From: Rhodococcus sp. KRD162
GTDB lineage: Bacteria; Actinomycetota; Actinomycetes; Mycobacteriales; Mycobacteriaceae
Direction: 5' to 3'
Assembly: GCF_017168335.1 (NCBI RefSeq)
Contig: NZ_JABFAU010000013.1
Span: 238,844-302,843 of the forward strand
Length of the DNA stretch: 64,000 bases
Each line of letters begins with the position of its first letter. The first letter of the stretch is position 1. The translations under genes were made by a program, and so were the position numbers. Below the pieces are notes generated by a model. The model searched no databases, had not been told where the DNA came from, and saw only the letters and a list, made by a program, of their open reading frames with translations. This document shows positions 34,189 through 44,856 of the stretch, in pieces.

Positions 34189-36912
34189 TCACCCTTTCGC
34201 GAAGCGCGCTGCTTCCGTGCGGTTCTGGGCTCCGAGTTTGGTCAACACATTCGACACGTGCACGCTGACGGTCTTGACGCTGATCACGAGCCGCTCGGCG
34301 ATCTGCTTGTTGGTGTATCCCTCGCCGAGGAGCTCCAGCACGTCCCACTCGCGCCGCGTCAACAGGTCCGCGCCCGCGGGGCGACGCGCATCGCCGGGTC
34401 TCACGGTGGCCCCGAGTCGGTCGAAGATCGCGATGGCTTGATCGGCTGTGTGTCTGGCTGCCGACCGGTCGCCCGCAGCCTCGAGGGCTTCGGAGAGCGA
34501 CTGCAAAGCACGGGCACGCTCGAACGGCTGAAGCTCGAACGCATCCACCGCTGCACGCCATTCCGCCACCACGGACGCGGCATCTCCGTGTCCGCAGTTG
34601 AGACGAAGGTGACCCAACTCTGCCTGACCTCGCCGTAGCCATGCGGTCGACTCCCAGCCGTAGGACGGACTGGAACCGGCTGTGCGTTCGATGTCGGACT
34701 GCAGACGTGATCCGAGTTCCACTGCAGCCCGCGCTCCGATGACGGTCGACCCGCGGCGCGCCGCTTCCATCGCCAGCACCGACAATCTGATGCGTCCACC
34801 GAACCACGGGTTGTGCCATTGCGCGCCCACGGTGGCGACAGCGGATTCGAGGCAGGTGATCGCTTCACCGAACCGACCGTTGCACAACGCCGTATAGGCA
34901 ACAGCTGCGCTCGTCACCAGCGTGATGAAGCCGTCCTGAGACTCGAAGGCGCGGACACGTTCGATATCGGCCGCGAGTTCCTCGTCGCCGATTGCGGCGC
35001 GAATCTGAAATCCCGCACACAGCTGCTCGGCCGACCCCAGTGGCGGTGCAGCCGAGTCGATCTGCGCCAAGTCGGCAAGAGCCGATGTCCAATCACCCGA
35101 GTAGTACCGCACATTTGCCAACTGAACCCGTGCCCCTACGCCGTAGGGCGTCCACTGGCGGCCGGTCGATCGAGCGATCTCGACTGCCTCGCCGAAAGAC
35201 TCCTGCGCCGATACGAAATTGCCGTCGTCGAATTCGATCATTCCGAGATTGAATTTGCTGCGCAGCAAATTCCCGATGTCACCGCTTTCCCGTGCGAGCG
35301 CGGCGGTCCGAACGAGAAGCGTGCGCGAGGCGGCGGGATCATCGTGGCGTCTGCGTAGGCGCGCCAGCGTAATTCGAGCATCCGCCGACCGCCCCGGATC
35401 GCCGAGGGATTCTGCGAGACGCACAGATTCCTCCGCCCAGGCGAGGGACTGATCTTCCCGGCCCAACGCTTCGGTTATCCGTGCACCGAGACCGGTCAAT
35501 TGCACTCTCCACGGGGCGAATTCCTCCGCAGACGCGATGATCAACGCGTGCTCCACCGCCGCCAGGGCCGAATCCTCTCGTTCGATCGCCAACGCCGATG
35601 TCGCCTCGGCATTCAACAGGTCGAGTCGCTCGGGGATCGTCAACGCATCTCCACCACGCTCCAGTTCGGCGCGGACCACGGAGAGCGACCGCAGATTCTG
35701 CCCTGCTGTCGTCGCCGCCGACGCGTACTCCAACACCAGTGCCGTTTCCGTCGGCTCCCATTGCGGCTGTCGCAGTTCCAGTGCGGCGGCGAGGTGAGCC
35801 ATGGCCTCGGCCGGAGCAGCCAGCGTCATGGCCTCGCGGCCCGCGTCGACGTGGGCACTGAACGCCTTCGGCAGATCGTGGGCCAATTCTGCGTGTCGCG
35901 CCAGGTCTGCGCTGGCACCGCGATGCCGGTGCTCGGCGAGCGTGTCGACGAATCGAGCGTGCAACCGCGCACGTCGGCCGGGCAGAACGTCGTCGTAGAT
36001 GGCCTCGGCCAGGAGCGCGTGCCGAAAGACGTAGTAGAAGTCGGTGGTCTCGACGAGCCTGGCGTCGACGATCTCGCGGATCACGTCTTCGAGCCGGTCA
36101 TCGTCCAGGCCGGTCACCTCTGCCAGAACTTCGTGCGCGACGCGGGGTCCACCCACCGCCATCGTTTCGGCCACCGACTTCGCCGAGGGCGACAAGGCGT
36201 CGAGCCGGACCAGCAGGAGCTCGGCGAGACTCGGCGGAATCGACGATCCGGGACGCCGGCCGGCAGATACGAGTTCTTCGATGAAAAATGGGTTGCCGCC
36301 CGACCGCTCCACGATGACGTTCCGAGATTCCACGTCCGTCGCTGCGGGGATGGAGTCGAGGAGACGATACGACGATTCGGTGTCGAGAGGCGTCAAGTCC
36401 ACTCGTCGGACGCAGCTCAGACGCGTCCACTCGGAGAGCGACTGTCGCAGTGGGTGTTTGCGATGGAGATCGTCGCTGCGATACGAGATCATCAAACACA
36501 CCTGCGTTTCGGCGAGTCTCGACAGCAGAAACGTCATGAGCTCGCGGGTGGAGGTATCCGCCCAGTGCACGTCCTCGACGATGAGAAGCGCCGGGCGGTC
36601 GGCCCCGATTGCAGTCAGCGCGGCGAGGGCGGCATCGAACAGTTCGGAACGTGTTGTGTGCGGGAGTGGACCGAACAATTCGGTGAATGCGAGGTACGGA
36701 ATACCGACCTCGCCGAGGTCCAAGCATCGCCCGATCAGCACCTGCGTTCCGCGTGTTTCCGCTCTGCGCCGCAGTTCTGCCAGCAGTCGCGTTTTGCCGA
36801 CACCGGCGTCGCCGGAGACGATGACCGCGGCAGGTAGCCCCCGGGCGGCGTCGGCGACGACCTGTTCGAGCGCCGCCAGTTCGGCGTCCCTTCCGATCAG
36901 AGTGCGAGCCAC
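34189..36912 (-). CDS. Large AAA-ATPase LuxR-family regulator (LAL/MalT-like)
   Basis: 907 aa. An N-terminal ATPase module has Walker A GDAGVGKTRLLAEL (about residues 34-47) and a Walker B-like LLIVEDVHWADTST. The middle is a long helical region of TPR-like repeats (roughly 330-830). The C-terminal LuxR helix-turn-helix is clear (LTRREWDVLELLGEGYTNKQ, then IAERLVISVKTVSVHVSNVL). Such proteins sense a ligand and switch on nearby operons. The start is GTG with no obvious ribosome site. No clear target operon is adjacent; the regulator is flanked by debris and a transglutaminase gene. Confidence 0.93.
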   Translation of the reverse strand: MARTLIGRDAELAALEQVVADAARGLPAAVIVSGDAGVGKTRLLAELRRRAETRGTQVLIGRCLDLGEVGIPYLAFTELFGPLPHTTRSELFDAALAALTAIGADRPALLIVEDVHWADTSTRELMTFLLSRLAETQVCLMISYRSDDLHRKHPLRQSLSEWTRLSCVRRVDLTPLDTESSYRLLDSIPAATDVESRNVIVERSGGNPFFIEELVSAGRRPGSSIPPSLAELLLVRLDALSPSAKSVAETMAVGGPRVAHEVLAEVTGLDDDRLEDVIREIVDARLVETTDFYYVFRHALLAEAIYDDVLPGRRARLHARFVDTLAEHRHRGASADLARHAELAHDLPKAFSAHVDAGREAMTLAAPAEAMAHLAAALELRQPQWEPTETALVLEYASAATTAGQNLRSLSVVRAELERGGDALTIPERLDLLNAEATSALAIEREDSALAAVEHALIIASAEEFAPWRVQLTGLGARITEALGREDQSLAWAEESVRLAESLGDPGRSADARITLARLRRRHDDPAASRTLLVRTAALARESGDIGNLLRSKFNLGMIEFDDGNFVSAQESFGEAVEIARSTGRQWTPYGVGARVQLANVRYYSGDWTSALADLAQIDSAAPPLGSAEQLCAGFQIRAAIGDEELAADIERVRAFESQDGFITLVTSAAVAYTALCNGRFGEAITCLESAVATVGAQWHNPWFGGRIRLSVLAMEAARRGSTVIGARAAVELGSRLQSDIERTAGSSPSYGWESTAWLRRGQAELGHLRLNCGHGDAASVVAEWRAAVDAFELQPFERARALQSLSEALEAAGDRSAARHTADQAIAIFDRLGATVRPGDARRPAGADLLTRREWDVLELLGEGYTNKQIAERLVISVKTVSVHVSNVLTKLGAQNRTEAARFAKG

Positions 36913-37043
36913 GCCAACAAACTACGCCGCTCTCGTGGCCTGGCGTACTTCTGTGCGCGGCTGCGCATTCGGCGCTCGCGAGCTTGCAGCGAATCGGCTA
37001 CTCGGCGTTCATGATCGGCCAGAACATCGTAGGTGGAGTGCAT
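36897..37043 (-). CDS. Possible small basic protein upstream of the LuxR gene
   Basis: 48 aa from ATG 37043: MHSTYDVLADHERRVADSLQ, then a strongly Arg-rich helix, ending LLAWLAL. The N-terminal 'DVLADHERRVADSLQ' helix has natural composition. The stop lies 16 bp inside the LuxR gene start, which would allow translational coupling. The ribosome site is weak, and the rest of the 36913-37236 gap holds nothing else convincing. It may be spurious. Confidence 0.3.
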   Translation of the reverse strand: MHSTYDVLADHERRVADSLQARERRMRSRAQKYARPRERRSLLAWLAL

Positions 37044-37236
37044 GGAACCCACTCTGGCTTCGCCGTCCCGTCCGCACATCGGGCGAATTCCCTATCTTCG
37101 GTCGAACCGCTGTGCGAGAGAGTCGTAGGGATACGGCCTCGAAATCCTGGTCGCAATCCGATGCACATCATCGTCGACGAGACGCGGGCGAGTTCGTTCG
37201 AATGGCCGCAGCCTGATGCGACTGCGCTCGACCCGA

Positions 37237-38040
37237 TCAGGTGATGGACACCATCTGGGTGATGTCGTCGAAGGGCAGCGGTCCGTCGACGACGGCTCCG
37301 ACGACGGAGCTGTTGAGGATGATCGATCCGCCGTGGTTGTCGAGGAAGGCGGTGTCGGATGCGTCGCGTCCGGTGGCGATGCGCACCAGGGTCGATCGAG
37401 GTGCGAGGCATGTGGCGTCCACTACTCGCCATTGGCCTTCGACGAATGCTTCGGCAACGGCATGGAAGTCCATGGGATCGCAGCCCGGTGCGTACACCGC
37501 AACGAGGCGAGCGGGGACGTTGACCGCACGAAGCAAGGCCACCACGAGGTGGGTGTAATCGCGGCACACGCCCGCGCCGGCGAGGAGGGTATCGACCGCA
37601 CCGTCGATGGGATCACTGCTGCCCGGTACGTAGCTGAGCCGTGAACCGACCCAGGAGGATACCTCGGCAAGCAACTTCTCGGACGGTGGATAGGAGCCGA
37701 ATTCCGTTGCTGCGAAACCGAAGAACTTATCGGCTTCGGCGTAGCGGCTGGGCCGCAGGTACAGCGAGAGATCGTAATCGGACACCGGGGCCGGTTCGGT
37801 GTTGCCGTAGACGGTCGCCGAGTACGAGGCCTCGAGCTTGCCGACGCCGGCGTGGAGCTTGTGGATGCGGGTGCCGTGAGCACCGCTGATCTCCTGCGCT
37901 TCGATCGGCTGTCCGTCGAGGGTGAACGAGAGTGCCTCCCACACGTCGGTTCCCGGATGCGGTGCGATCGCGATCTGGAACTCGAGGGTGCTGGCCTCGG
38001 TCACGTCGACATCGAGGTACGCGGAGACGTCACGTTTCAT
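37237..38040 (-). CDS. Transglutaminase-like cysteine-peptidase domain protein
   Basis: 267 aa, cytoplasmic. The catalytic Cys is in LAGAGVCRDYTHLVVALLRA (about residue 158), His in DPMDFHAVAEAFVEGQW and Asp in VVDATCLAPRSTL, forming the transglutaminase Cys-His-Asp triad. The N-terminal beta domain (YLDVDVTEASTLEFQIAI) is normal for the bacterial family. It lies 37 bp after phoU on the same strand, so the two may be co-transcribed; the reason for the pairing is unclear. Substrate unknown. Confidence 0.9.
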   Translation of the reverse strand: MKRDVSAYLDVDVTEASTLEFQIAIAPHPGTDVWEALSFTLDGQPIEAQEISGAHGTRIHKLHAGVGKLEASYSATVYGNTEPAPVSDYDLSLYLRPSRYAEADKFFGFAATEFGSYPPSEKLLAEVSSWVGSRLSYVPGSSDPIDGAVDTLLAGAGVCRDYTHLVVALLRAVNVPARLVAVYAPGCDPMDFHAVAEAFVEGQWRVVDATCLAPRSTLVRIATGRDASDTAFLDNHGGSIILNSSVVGAVVDGPLPFDDITQMVSIT

Positions 38041-38077
38041 CGTGCCGATCCTGCCATCTTCGAGCCGTTCACGCAGA

Positions 38078-38731
38078 TCATGATTCGTCGGTCGGCCGTT
38101 CGCCCGTGACCAGGAAGATGACCCTCTTGGCGACCTCGACCGTGTGGTCCGAGTAGCGCTCGTAGAACCGACCGAGCAGAGTGATGTCCACGGCGGCGGG
38201 TACTCCGTGCGGCCAGTCGGGCGCGGAGGTCAGCAGGAACAGACTGCGGTGCAGTTCGTCCATTTCCTCGTCCTGAATGCGCAGGTTCGCCGCGAGCTCG
38301 GCATCGCGGGTCTCCAGCACCCGCTGGGTGGCCTCGGCCTGCGCGACGGCCACTCGGCCCATCTCCTCGAACACGCCCTCGACCTCAGGAGGGAGAACGT
38401 GAGCGGGGTGGCGGCGACGGGTCAACTCTGCGATGTGGACGGCAAGTCCTCCCATGCGTTGCAGATCGGCGACGATGTTGATGCCGGAGACGACGCGTCG
38501 TAGATCGTGGGCGACGGGTGCCTGCAGCGCCAGGAATCCGAAGGCATTGTGTTCCCACTCGACGGCCAGCAAGTCGATTTCATCGCGGCTTTCGATGGTC
38601 TTCTCGGCCAGAACGATGTCTGCCGTCAGTAAGGACTGCGTTGCATCGATCATCGCTTTTTCGGCAATTCTCGACATATCGGACAAATTCGACGCCAACA
38701 AATTCAGCGTTTCTGCGTAGCCATCCCGCAT
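38078..38731 (-). CDS. phoU: Phosphate-signalling protein PhoU
   Basis: 217 aa with the usual duplicated three-helix PhoU repeat. Each repeat carries its metal-binding acidic motif, seen as '[13 protein letters not shown]' in the first and '[14 protein letters not shown]' in the second; [20 protein letters not shown] and [20 protein letters not shown] are signature stretches. PhoU links the Pst phosphate transporter to PhoR/PhoB signalling. No pst genes are adjacent here, which is common for the second phoU of actinobacteria. Confidence 0.95.
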   Translation of the reverse strand: MRDGYAETLNLLASNLSDMSRIAEKAMIDATQSLLTADIVLAEKTIESRDEIDLLAVEWEHNAFGFLALQAPVAHDLRRVVSGINIVADLQRMGGLAVHIAELTRRRHPAHVLPPEVEGVFEEMGRVAVAQAEATQRVLETRDAELAANLRIQDEEMDELHRSLFLLTSAPDWPHGVPAAVDITLLGRFYERYSDHTVEVAKRVIFLVTGERPTDES

Positions 38732-38831
38732 GTATTTCTCAACCCCTACCGCTCAGCCCACGTGGGCATGTGAGAGATACCCCCGAACGCATCTTTCTAC
38801 ACCCCCGCGGCGCTGTGGGATTCTCGATCAC

Positions 38832-39161
38832 ATGACTGTGTTGAAGTCCACAATGCTTTTCGGTATCGCCGCGCTGCTGGAGATCGGCGGAGCGTGGCTG
38901 GTGTGGCAAGGCCTTCGAGAACAGCGGGGATGGCTGTGGGCAGCTGCTGGAGTGATCGCACTCGGCGGTTACGGCTTCGTGGCCACCCTGCAACCCGATG
39001 CGAATTTCGGCCGCATCCTCGCCGCATACGGCGGGGTGTTCGTCGCTGGATCTTTGCTCTGGGCAATGGTGGTCGACGGTTTCCGACCCGATCGTTGGGA
39101 CATCACGGGCGCGTCGATCGCCCTGATCGGCGTCGCAGTGATCATGTACGGCCCACGCTGA
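38832..39161 (+). CDS. YnfA family (UPF0060) membrane protein
   Basis: 109 aa with four hydrophobic helices: [60 protein letters not shown] and [17 protein letters not shown]. Length and sequence are typical of UPF0060, a small multidrug-resistance-like fold whose transport role is not settled. The ATG is placed at the family start. It is divergent from phoU; a hairpin overlaps its stop codon. Confidence 0.93.
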   Translation: MTVLKSTMLFGIAALLEIGGAWLVWQGLREQRGWLWAAAGVIALGGYGFVATLQPDANFGRILAAYGGVFVAGSLLWAMVVDGFRPDRWDITGASIALIGVAVIMYGPR

Positions 39162-39177
39162 TGCGCGCGGGCCGTAC
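39146..39177. terminator. Hairpin overlapping the YnfA-family stop codon
   Basis: GTACGGCCC and GGGCCGTAC (9 bp, with further partial pairing inside) flank the stop codon, 5 bp before the convergent lipase stop. It probably ends both transcripts. Confidence 0.5.
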
Positions 39178-39181
39178 CAGA

Positions 39182-40477
39182 TCAGCAGTTCGTCGGCGCG
39201 GGCACTCCGTAGAACCGATCCTTGATCCAGTTCTGTGCCTCGCCCAGTCCGAGGATGTCCGGAATCAGGTGCCCTACACCCGATCCCGGAACGATCGCCG
39301 GAAGCTGCGCGGAGCTCAGCTGCACGGTGGCACCCTTGCCGCACCAGTCGCCGGCCAGTCCGACGGCCTGTCCGTGGGGCACGATGTCGTCGGACGTGCC
39401 GGACTGAATCAGCACCGGGGCATTCGGCGTCCGCTCGCCGATCTTGTTCTTGGCCAAGATCTCCTGGGCCTTGGGCAACCTGTCCAGCACAACTGCCAAG
39501 GGCTCACCGGTTTTGGTGTACTCGGTGGTGCGGTGCAGCCCGACGGTCAAGATCGTTTCTGCGACACACTGATTTGCGACCATGTTCAACATTGCTCTGC
39601 CCGCATCGCTGATGTTCTCGTCGATGATCGGCTGCAGATCAGGATCGGAGTTGAGCAGACCGTTGAGGGTGTACCCGATCACACCTGTGAGGATGGTGCC
39701 GTCGACCTGCTCGAGGGTTGCTTTCAGATCTGCCGGAGGTGCGCCGGCGTAGGTGCCGACGAGATCCAGCTCGGGCGCGTACTCGGAAGCCAATTCCGCT
39801 GCGGCCGCGGCTGCGCCGCCACCCTGCGAGTAGCCGTAGGCGGCCACGGGGCCGTCCGCGGAAATCTTGGTTCCCTGCAATTTCTGGGCGGCGCGGGCCG
39901 CGTCCAGCACGGCGTGCGCTTCGGACGCGCGGTTGACGTAGGTGTGGGCGCCGGGCGTACCGAGACCCTCGTAGTCGGTGATGACGACGCCGTATCCCTG
40001 GGACAGCAGTGAATACGCTGCGAGCACTTCGTATTCGACCATGACGCCCAGCGGCGGTGTGTAGGTGATGACGTTGTTGAGCATCTTCGACGGTGCGCAT
40101 TGATCGCCCTGCCCCTGTGTGCCGGGGGCGAGTACCACGAGCGGACGCGGACCCGGTCCGGTCCACTCCGCGGCAGGATCGATGTAGGTGCCGGTCACGG
40201 CATTGGCAGCGCCGTTGGAATCGTTGCTGCGGTACATGATTCGCGTCGCAACACCGGGCAGCGGACCGCCGATTCCGGGTACCGACAGAGCAAGATGCGA
40301 AGGCTCGGAACGGAGGACGTCGCCCGGCGAACCAGCCGGAAGCGGACTCGGCGGAACGTAGAAATCGGATTCGATGGTCGAACCGGTCGAGGGGGCGGCC
40401 GACACCGCCGGTGCCGTCACCCCGATGAGTAGCGCTGCAACCGCCACAGCCGAACCGAACACACGCTTCGAACGCAC
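39182..40477 (-). CDS. Secreted lipase, LIP family
   Basis: 431-aa exported alpha/beta hydrolase. The signal peptide runs from basic VRSKRVFG through a hydrophobic core to TAPAVSA. The nucleophile Ser is in AAYGYSQGGGAAAAAAELA (about residue 190); PVLIQSGTSDDIVPHGQAV carries the Asp and a His near VGHLIPDILGL completes the triad. Cys pairs (GDQCAPSK, NQCVAE, DWCGKG, final NC) fit an extracellular protein. It probably acts on long-chain esters. The GTG at 40477 is preferred over a TTG 15 bp upstream because it gives a standard signal peptide. A TetR gene lies beyond, also on the minus strand. Confidence 0.88.
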   Translation of the reverse strand: MRSKRVFGSAVAVAALLIGVTAPAVSAAPSTGSTIESDFYVPPSPLPAGSPGDVLRSEPSHLALSVPGIGGPLPGVATRIMYRSNDSNGAANAVTGTYIDPAAEWTGPGPRPLVVLAPGTQGQGDQCAPSKMLNNVITYTPPLGVMVEYEVLAAYSLLSQGYGVVITDYEGLGTPGAHTYVNRASEAHAVLDAARAAQKLQGTKISADGPVAAYGYSQGGGAAAAAAELASEYAPELDLVGTYAGAPPADLKATLEQVDGTILTGVIGYTLNGLLNSDPDLQPIIDENISDAGRAMLNMVANQCVAETILTVGLHRTTEYTKTGEPLAVVLDRLPKAQEILAKNKIGERTPNAPVLIQSGTSDDIVPHGQAVGLAGDWCGKGATVQLSSAQLPAIVPGSGVGHLIPDILGLGEAQNWIKDRFYGVPAPTNC

Positions 40478-40599
40478 TCCGCAAACCCCCAAGGTCGACC
40501 ACTCGTCACCAAGTGAGCGCTACCCCATGTAGCACTTATCGTGACGCACACTACGTGATGCATCACACAACGCATAGGGCTGGATTGGATTTCCCACGA

Positions 40600-41271
40600 T
40601 CAGCGTCGACGGCGATGCATCGCGGCTTTGGCCGCGTCTATTTCTTCGCTGGTGAAGGGACGCCCGGGCAGGGGCGATCGGGGGACTCCGTCGCCGCGCA
40701 ATCCGTCGAGCACCACTGTGAAATAGCGACGCCAGTTGGCGGCATCGACGGAGCTGGAGAACTCGACGCTCGCCCCGATCATTCCGAGAATGGGATAGAA
40801 GTCGCTGACGGCGACGTCCGGCCGCAGTTGCCCGGACTCCAACGCTCGATTCACGACCTTCTCGAAGTACGGATCGAAGCGCGAGCGAACCTGAGCAATG
40901 CCGCGACAGCCCTCGTCCGAACCGAGAACCACCTCGCCCAGACCGCGATTGGAGGACATTTCCTCACAGGTATCGGCCAGGAACTGCACCAGCCCCTCCC
41001 ACGCGTCCTGAGCCTCCAGCGCGCGCTGCGCGGCCGCGAGCATGTCCTCGAGCCGCTGCTCGAACACACCGTCGATCAATTCTTCCTTGCACGAAAAACG
41101 CCGATAGACGGTGCCCACACCCACTTTGGCGTGCGCCGCGACATCGTCGAGGGTGATATCGATGCCTCGCGAAGCGAACAGATCACGGGCCGCATCCACG
41201 ATTCGTCGTCGATTGCGTTCGGCATCCGCCCGGAGAGGCTTGGAAGCCGATGTGTCCGCTCTCACATTCAT
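40600..41271 (-). CDS. TetR-family transcriptional regulator
   Basis: 223 aa. The helix-turn-helix lies at about residues 14-62 (RRIVDAARDLFASRGIDITL, then VAAHAKVGVGTVYRRFSCKE). A TetR_C domain follows. It is divergent from an MFS exporter, with two matching inverted repeats in the 105-bp gap, the usual arrangement for a repressor of a drug pump. The inducer is unknown. Confidence 0.92.
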   Translation of the reverse strand: MNVRADTSASKPLRADAERNRRRIVDAARDLFASRGIDITLDDVAAHAKVGVGTVYRRFSCKEELIDGVFEQRLEDMLAAAQRALEAQDAWEGLVQFLADTCEEMSSNRGLGEVVLGSDEGCRGIAQVRSRFDPYFEKVVNRALESGQLRPDVAVSDFYPILGMIGASVEFSSSVDAANWRRYFTVVLDGLRGDGVPRSPLPGRPFTSEEIDAAKAAMHRRRR

Positions 41272-41296
41272 TCGATGTCCGTTTCACCCGATAAGC

Positions 41297-41355
41297 GGAG
41301 GACATTCCTCCACTTAGCTGCTACCTTGGCCCTACAACCGGAGGATACACCTCCG
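41297..41355. promoter_or_regulatory. Two matched inverted repeats, likely TetR operators
   Basis: GGAGGA-CAT-TCCTCC (41297-41311) and CGGAGG-ATACA-CCTCCG (41339-41355) share the pattern CGGAGGANA..CCTCC and lie 42 bp apart centre to centre, four helical turns. They fill the gap between the divergent TetR and MFS genes. Confidence 0.7.
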
Positions 41356-41376
41356 CATAGTCGAACCGAGGACAGT

Positions 41377-42894
41377 ATGACCACCCTTTCATCGGAGAAC
41401 GTGGGCGACCCGACATCGACCACGACGCCGGTCGATGAACGCGCACACAGGAATCGTTGGCTGATTCTTGCGACGCTCGGACTGGCCCAGCTCATGGTTG
41501 TGCTCGACGCAACCATCGTGAACATCGCACTTCCCGCCGCCCAACTCGATCTGGGCTTCGACAACGCCGATCGCTCCTGGGTCGTCACCGCCTATGCACT
41601 GGCGTTCGGCAGCCTGCTGCTGCTCGGTGGACGGCTCAGCGATCTCTTCGGCCGACGCAACACCTTCCTCATCGGGCTCGTCGGCTTCGCGCTGATGTCG
41701 GCGGTCGGCGGCGCAGCCGTCAACTTCGGCATGCTCGTCGCCGCCCGCGCCGGTCAGGGCGTCTTCGGTGCACTTCTTGCCCCCGCTGCACTGTCTCTGT
41801 TGGCCACCACGTTCACCGATCCCAAAGAACGCGCCAAGGCATTCGGCATATTCGGTGCCATCGCAGGCGGCGGCGGCGCATTGGGTCTGCTACTCGGCGG
41901 CATGCTCACCGAGTGGGCCAACTGGCGCTGGAGCCTGTACGTGAACCTGATCTTCGCGACGCTCGCATTCGTCGGCGCGATCCTGTTCATGGCCAAGCAC
42001 AAGGCCGATGTCCGCCCCAAGCTCGACATCCCCGGCACCTTGGCGGTCTCGGCAGCGCTGTTCTCCATCGTCTACGGCTTCGCGCACGCCGAATCCGACG
42101 GTTGGAGCAATCCGGTCACCCTCGGATTCCTGGCCGCAGGCGCAATTCTGCTGGCAGTGTTCGTCACCATCCAGATGCGCGTCGAGCAGCCGTTGCTTCC
42201 GCTGCGCATCGTCCTCAACCGCACTCGTGCGGGATCGTTCCTCGCCGTATTCGTCACCGGCGCAGGCATGTTCGCGGTGTTCCTGTTCCTGACGTACTAC
42301 CTGCAGAACACACTGAAATACACGCCCATCACCACCGGGTTCGCGTTCATGCCGATGATCGCCTCGCTCATACTCACCGCGACGCTGTCCACCGCGCTGG
42401 TCCTCCCCCGGTTCGGGCCCCGCATCCTCATGACGACCGGCCTCGTCGTGGCCTCCCTCGGAATGGGATTGCTGACGCAAATCGACCTGAACAGCAGCTA
42501 CGTCACGCACATCCTGCCGGGCCTGGTCATCATGGGCCTCGGACTCGGGGCCACCATGGCACCGGCCATGCAGGGAGCCATCTCGGGCGTCGATCCGGAC
42601 GACTCCGGTGTCGCATCGGCAACGGTGAACACGATGCAGCAGGTGGGTGGCTCGATCGGAACGGCCCTGTTGAGCACCGTCGCCGCCAACGCAGCCACCG
42701 GCTACGTCAGCGCCAACATGGCAACGGCGACCGACGCAGCATTGCTGCAGGCCCATGCGGAGATCAGCAGCTACACCACCACGTTCTGGTGGGCGTCGGG
42801 AATCTTCCTCCTCGGCGCGGTGCTGTCGGCGACGCTACTGAAGAAGGGACCGTTGCCGACGGCTCCCGAAGGTGCAGTAGTCGTCGGGCACTGA
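41377..42894 (+). CDS. MFS transporter, DHA2 (EmrB/QacA) drug-efflux family
   Basis: 505 aa with 14 predicted membrane helices. Signature stretches are LAQLMVVLDATIVNIALPAA (motif D1 at helix 1), GGRLSDLFGRRNTFLIGL (motif A, about residues 85-102) and the motif C-like GAIAGGGGALGLLLGG. It is probably a proton-driven exporter of a hydrophobic compound. It is controlled by the divergent TetR gene through two operator-like repeats. A long hairpin follows the stop. Confidence 0.93.
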   Translation: MTTLSSENVGDPTSTTTPVDERAHRNRWLILATLGLAQLMVVLDATIVNIALPAAQLDLGFDNADRSWVVTAYALAFGSLLLLGGRLSDLFGRRNTFLIGLVGFALMSAVGGAAVNFGMLVAARAGQGVFGALLAPAALSLLATTFTDPKERAKAFGIFGAIAGGGGALGLLLGGMLTEWANWRWSLYVNLIFATLAFVGAILFMAKHKADVRPKLDIPGTLAVSAALFSIVYGFAHAESDGWSNPVTLGFLAAGAILLAVFVTIQMRVEQPLLPLRIVLNRTRAGSFLAVFVTGAGMFAVFLFLTYYLQNTLKYTPITTGFAFMPMIASLILTATLSTALVLPRFGPRILMTTGLVVASLGMGLLTQIDLNSSYVTHILPGLVIMGLGLGATMAPAMQGAISGVDPDDSGVASATVNTMQQVGGSIGTALLSTVAANAATGYVSANMATATDAALLQAHAEISSYTTTFWWASGIFLLGAVLSATLLKKGPLPTAPEGAVVVGH

Positions 42895-42905
42895 GTGCCT
42901 GCGGC

Positions 42906-42947
42906 AGTGGTGTGGTTATGTGCCCCCTGCGGCACATAACCACACCA

Positions 42948-42949
<2 letters not shown>
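42906..42949. terminator. Bidirectional terminator with a 19-bp stem
   Basis: A perfect 19-bp inverted repeat (AGTGGTGTGGTTATGTGCC and its complement, 6-nt loop) lies between the convergent MFS and aminotransferase genes and touches the aminotransferase stop codon. Confidence 0.85.
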
Positions 42950-44565
<1,616 letters not shown>

Positions 44566-44566
44566 G

Positions 44567-44599
44567 AGAAGCCCCTGTGACTCGGTCACAGGGGCTTCT
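44567..44599 (+). terminator. Terminator of tRNA-Ser
   Basis: A perfect 14-bp stem AGAAGCCCCTGTGA / TCACAGGGGCTTCT with a 5-nt loop begins 2 bp after the CCA end. Confidence 0.85.
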
Positions 44600-44643
44600 T
44601 GCTGTTCGGGGGTGTTCACCCGCGAGTCCTGGCCTCCCCGTTC

Positions 44644-44838
44644 GCGTCCACCCCGTTCGCGTGAATGGACCACAGCAGCGGTCAGACGTGTGCAGTGGTC
44701 CATTCACCCAGTTCACGATTCCGCGTCAATAAACCCTTGTACCGGTCAGACGTATGCAGTGGTCCATTCACGCGGCGGCTCGCTCCGCGTCGATGTCACA
44801 TTGACGCGGCCAGACGTGTGCAGTGGTCCATTGACGCG
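44644..44838. repeat. Three-copy 64-bp tandem repeat with internal inverted repeats
   Basis: A 29-bp block (CGGYCAGACGTRTGCAGTGG then TCCATTSAC) occurs at 44679-44707, 44743-44771 and 44807-44835, exactly 64 bp apart. The 35-bp stretches between are diverged but each keeps TYCGCGTSRAT at the same offset, so the whole unit is 64 bp. In the first unit GTGAATGGACCAC (44661-44673) pairs with GTGGTCCATTCAC (44695-44707) over 13 bp. The region lies between tRNA-Ser and the convergent dehydrogenase gene and holds no coding sequence. Confidence 0.85.
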
Positions 44839-44856
44839 GAGCGGGCGGCACCGAAC

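Noticed and set aside
35500..36837. A 445-codon plus-strand frame opposite the LuxR gene
   Set aside because: Antisense to a protein with intact ATPase and helix-turn-helix motifs.
44679..44835. Three 29-bp repeats with 35-bp gaps resembling a tiny CRISPR array
   Set aside because: The gaps are related to one another (shared TYCGCGTSRAT at one offset), the repeats differ in sequence, and no cas gene or leader is near. A 64-bp tandem repeat explains it better.
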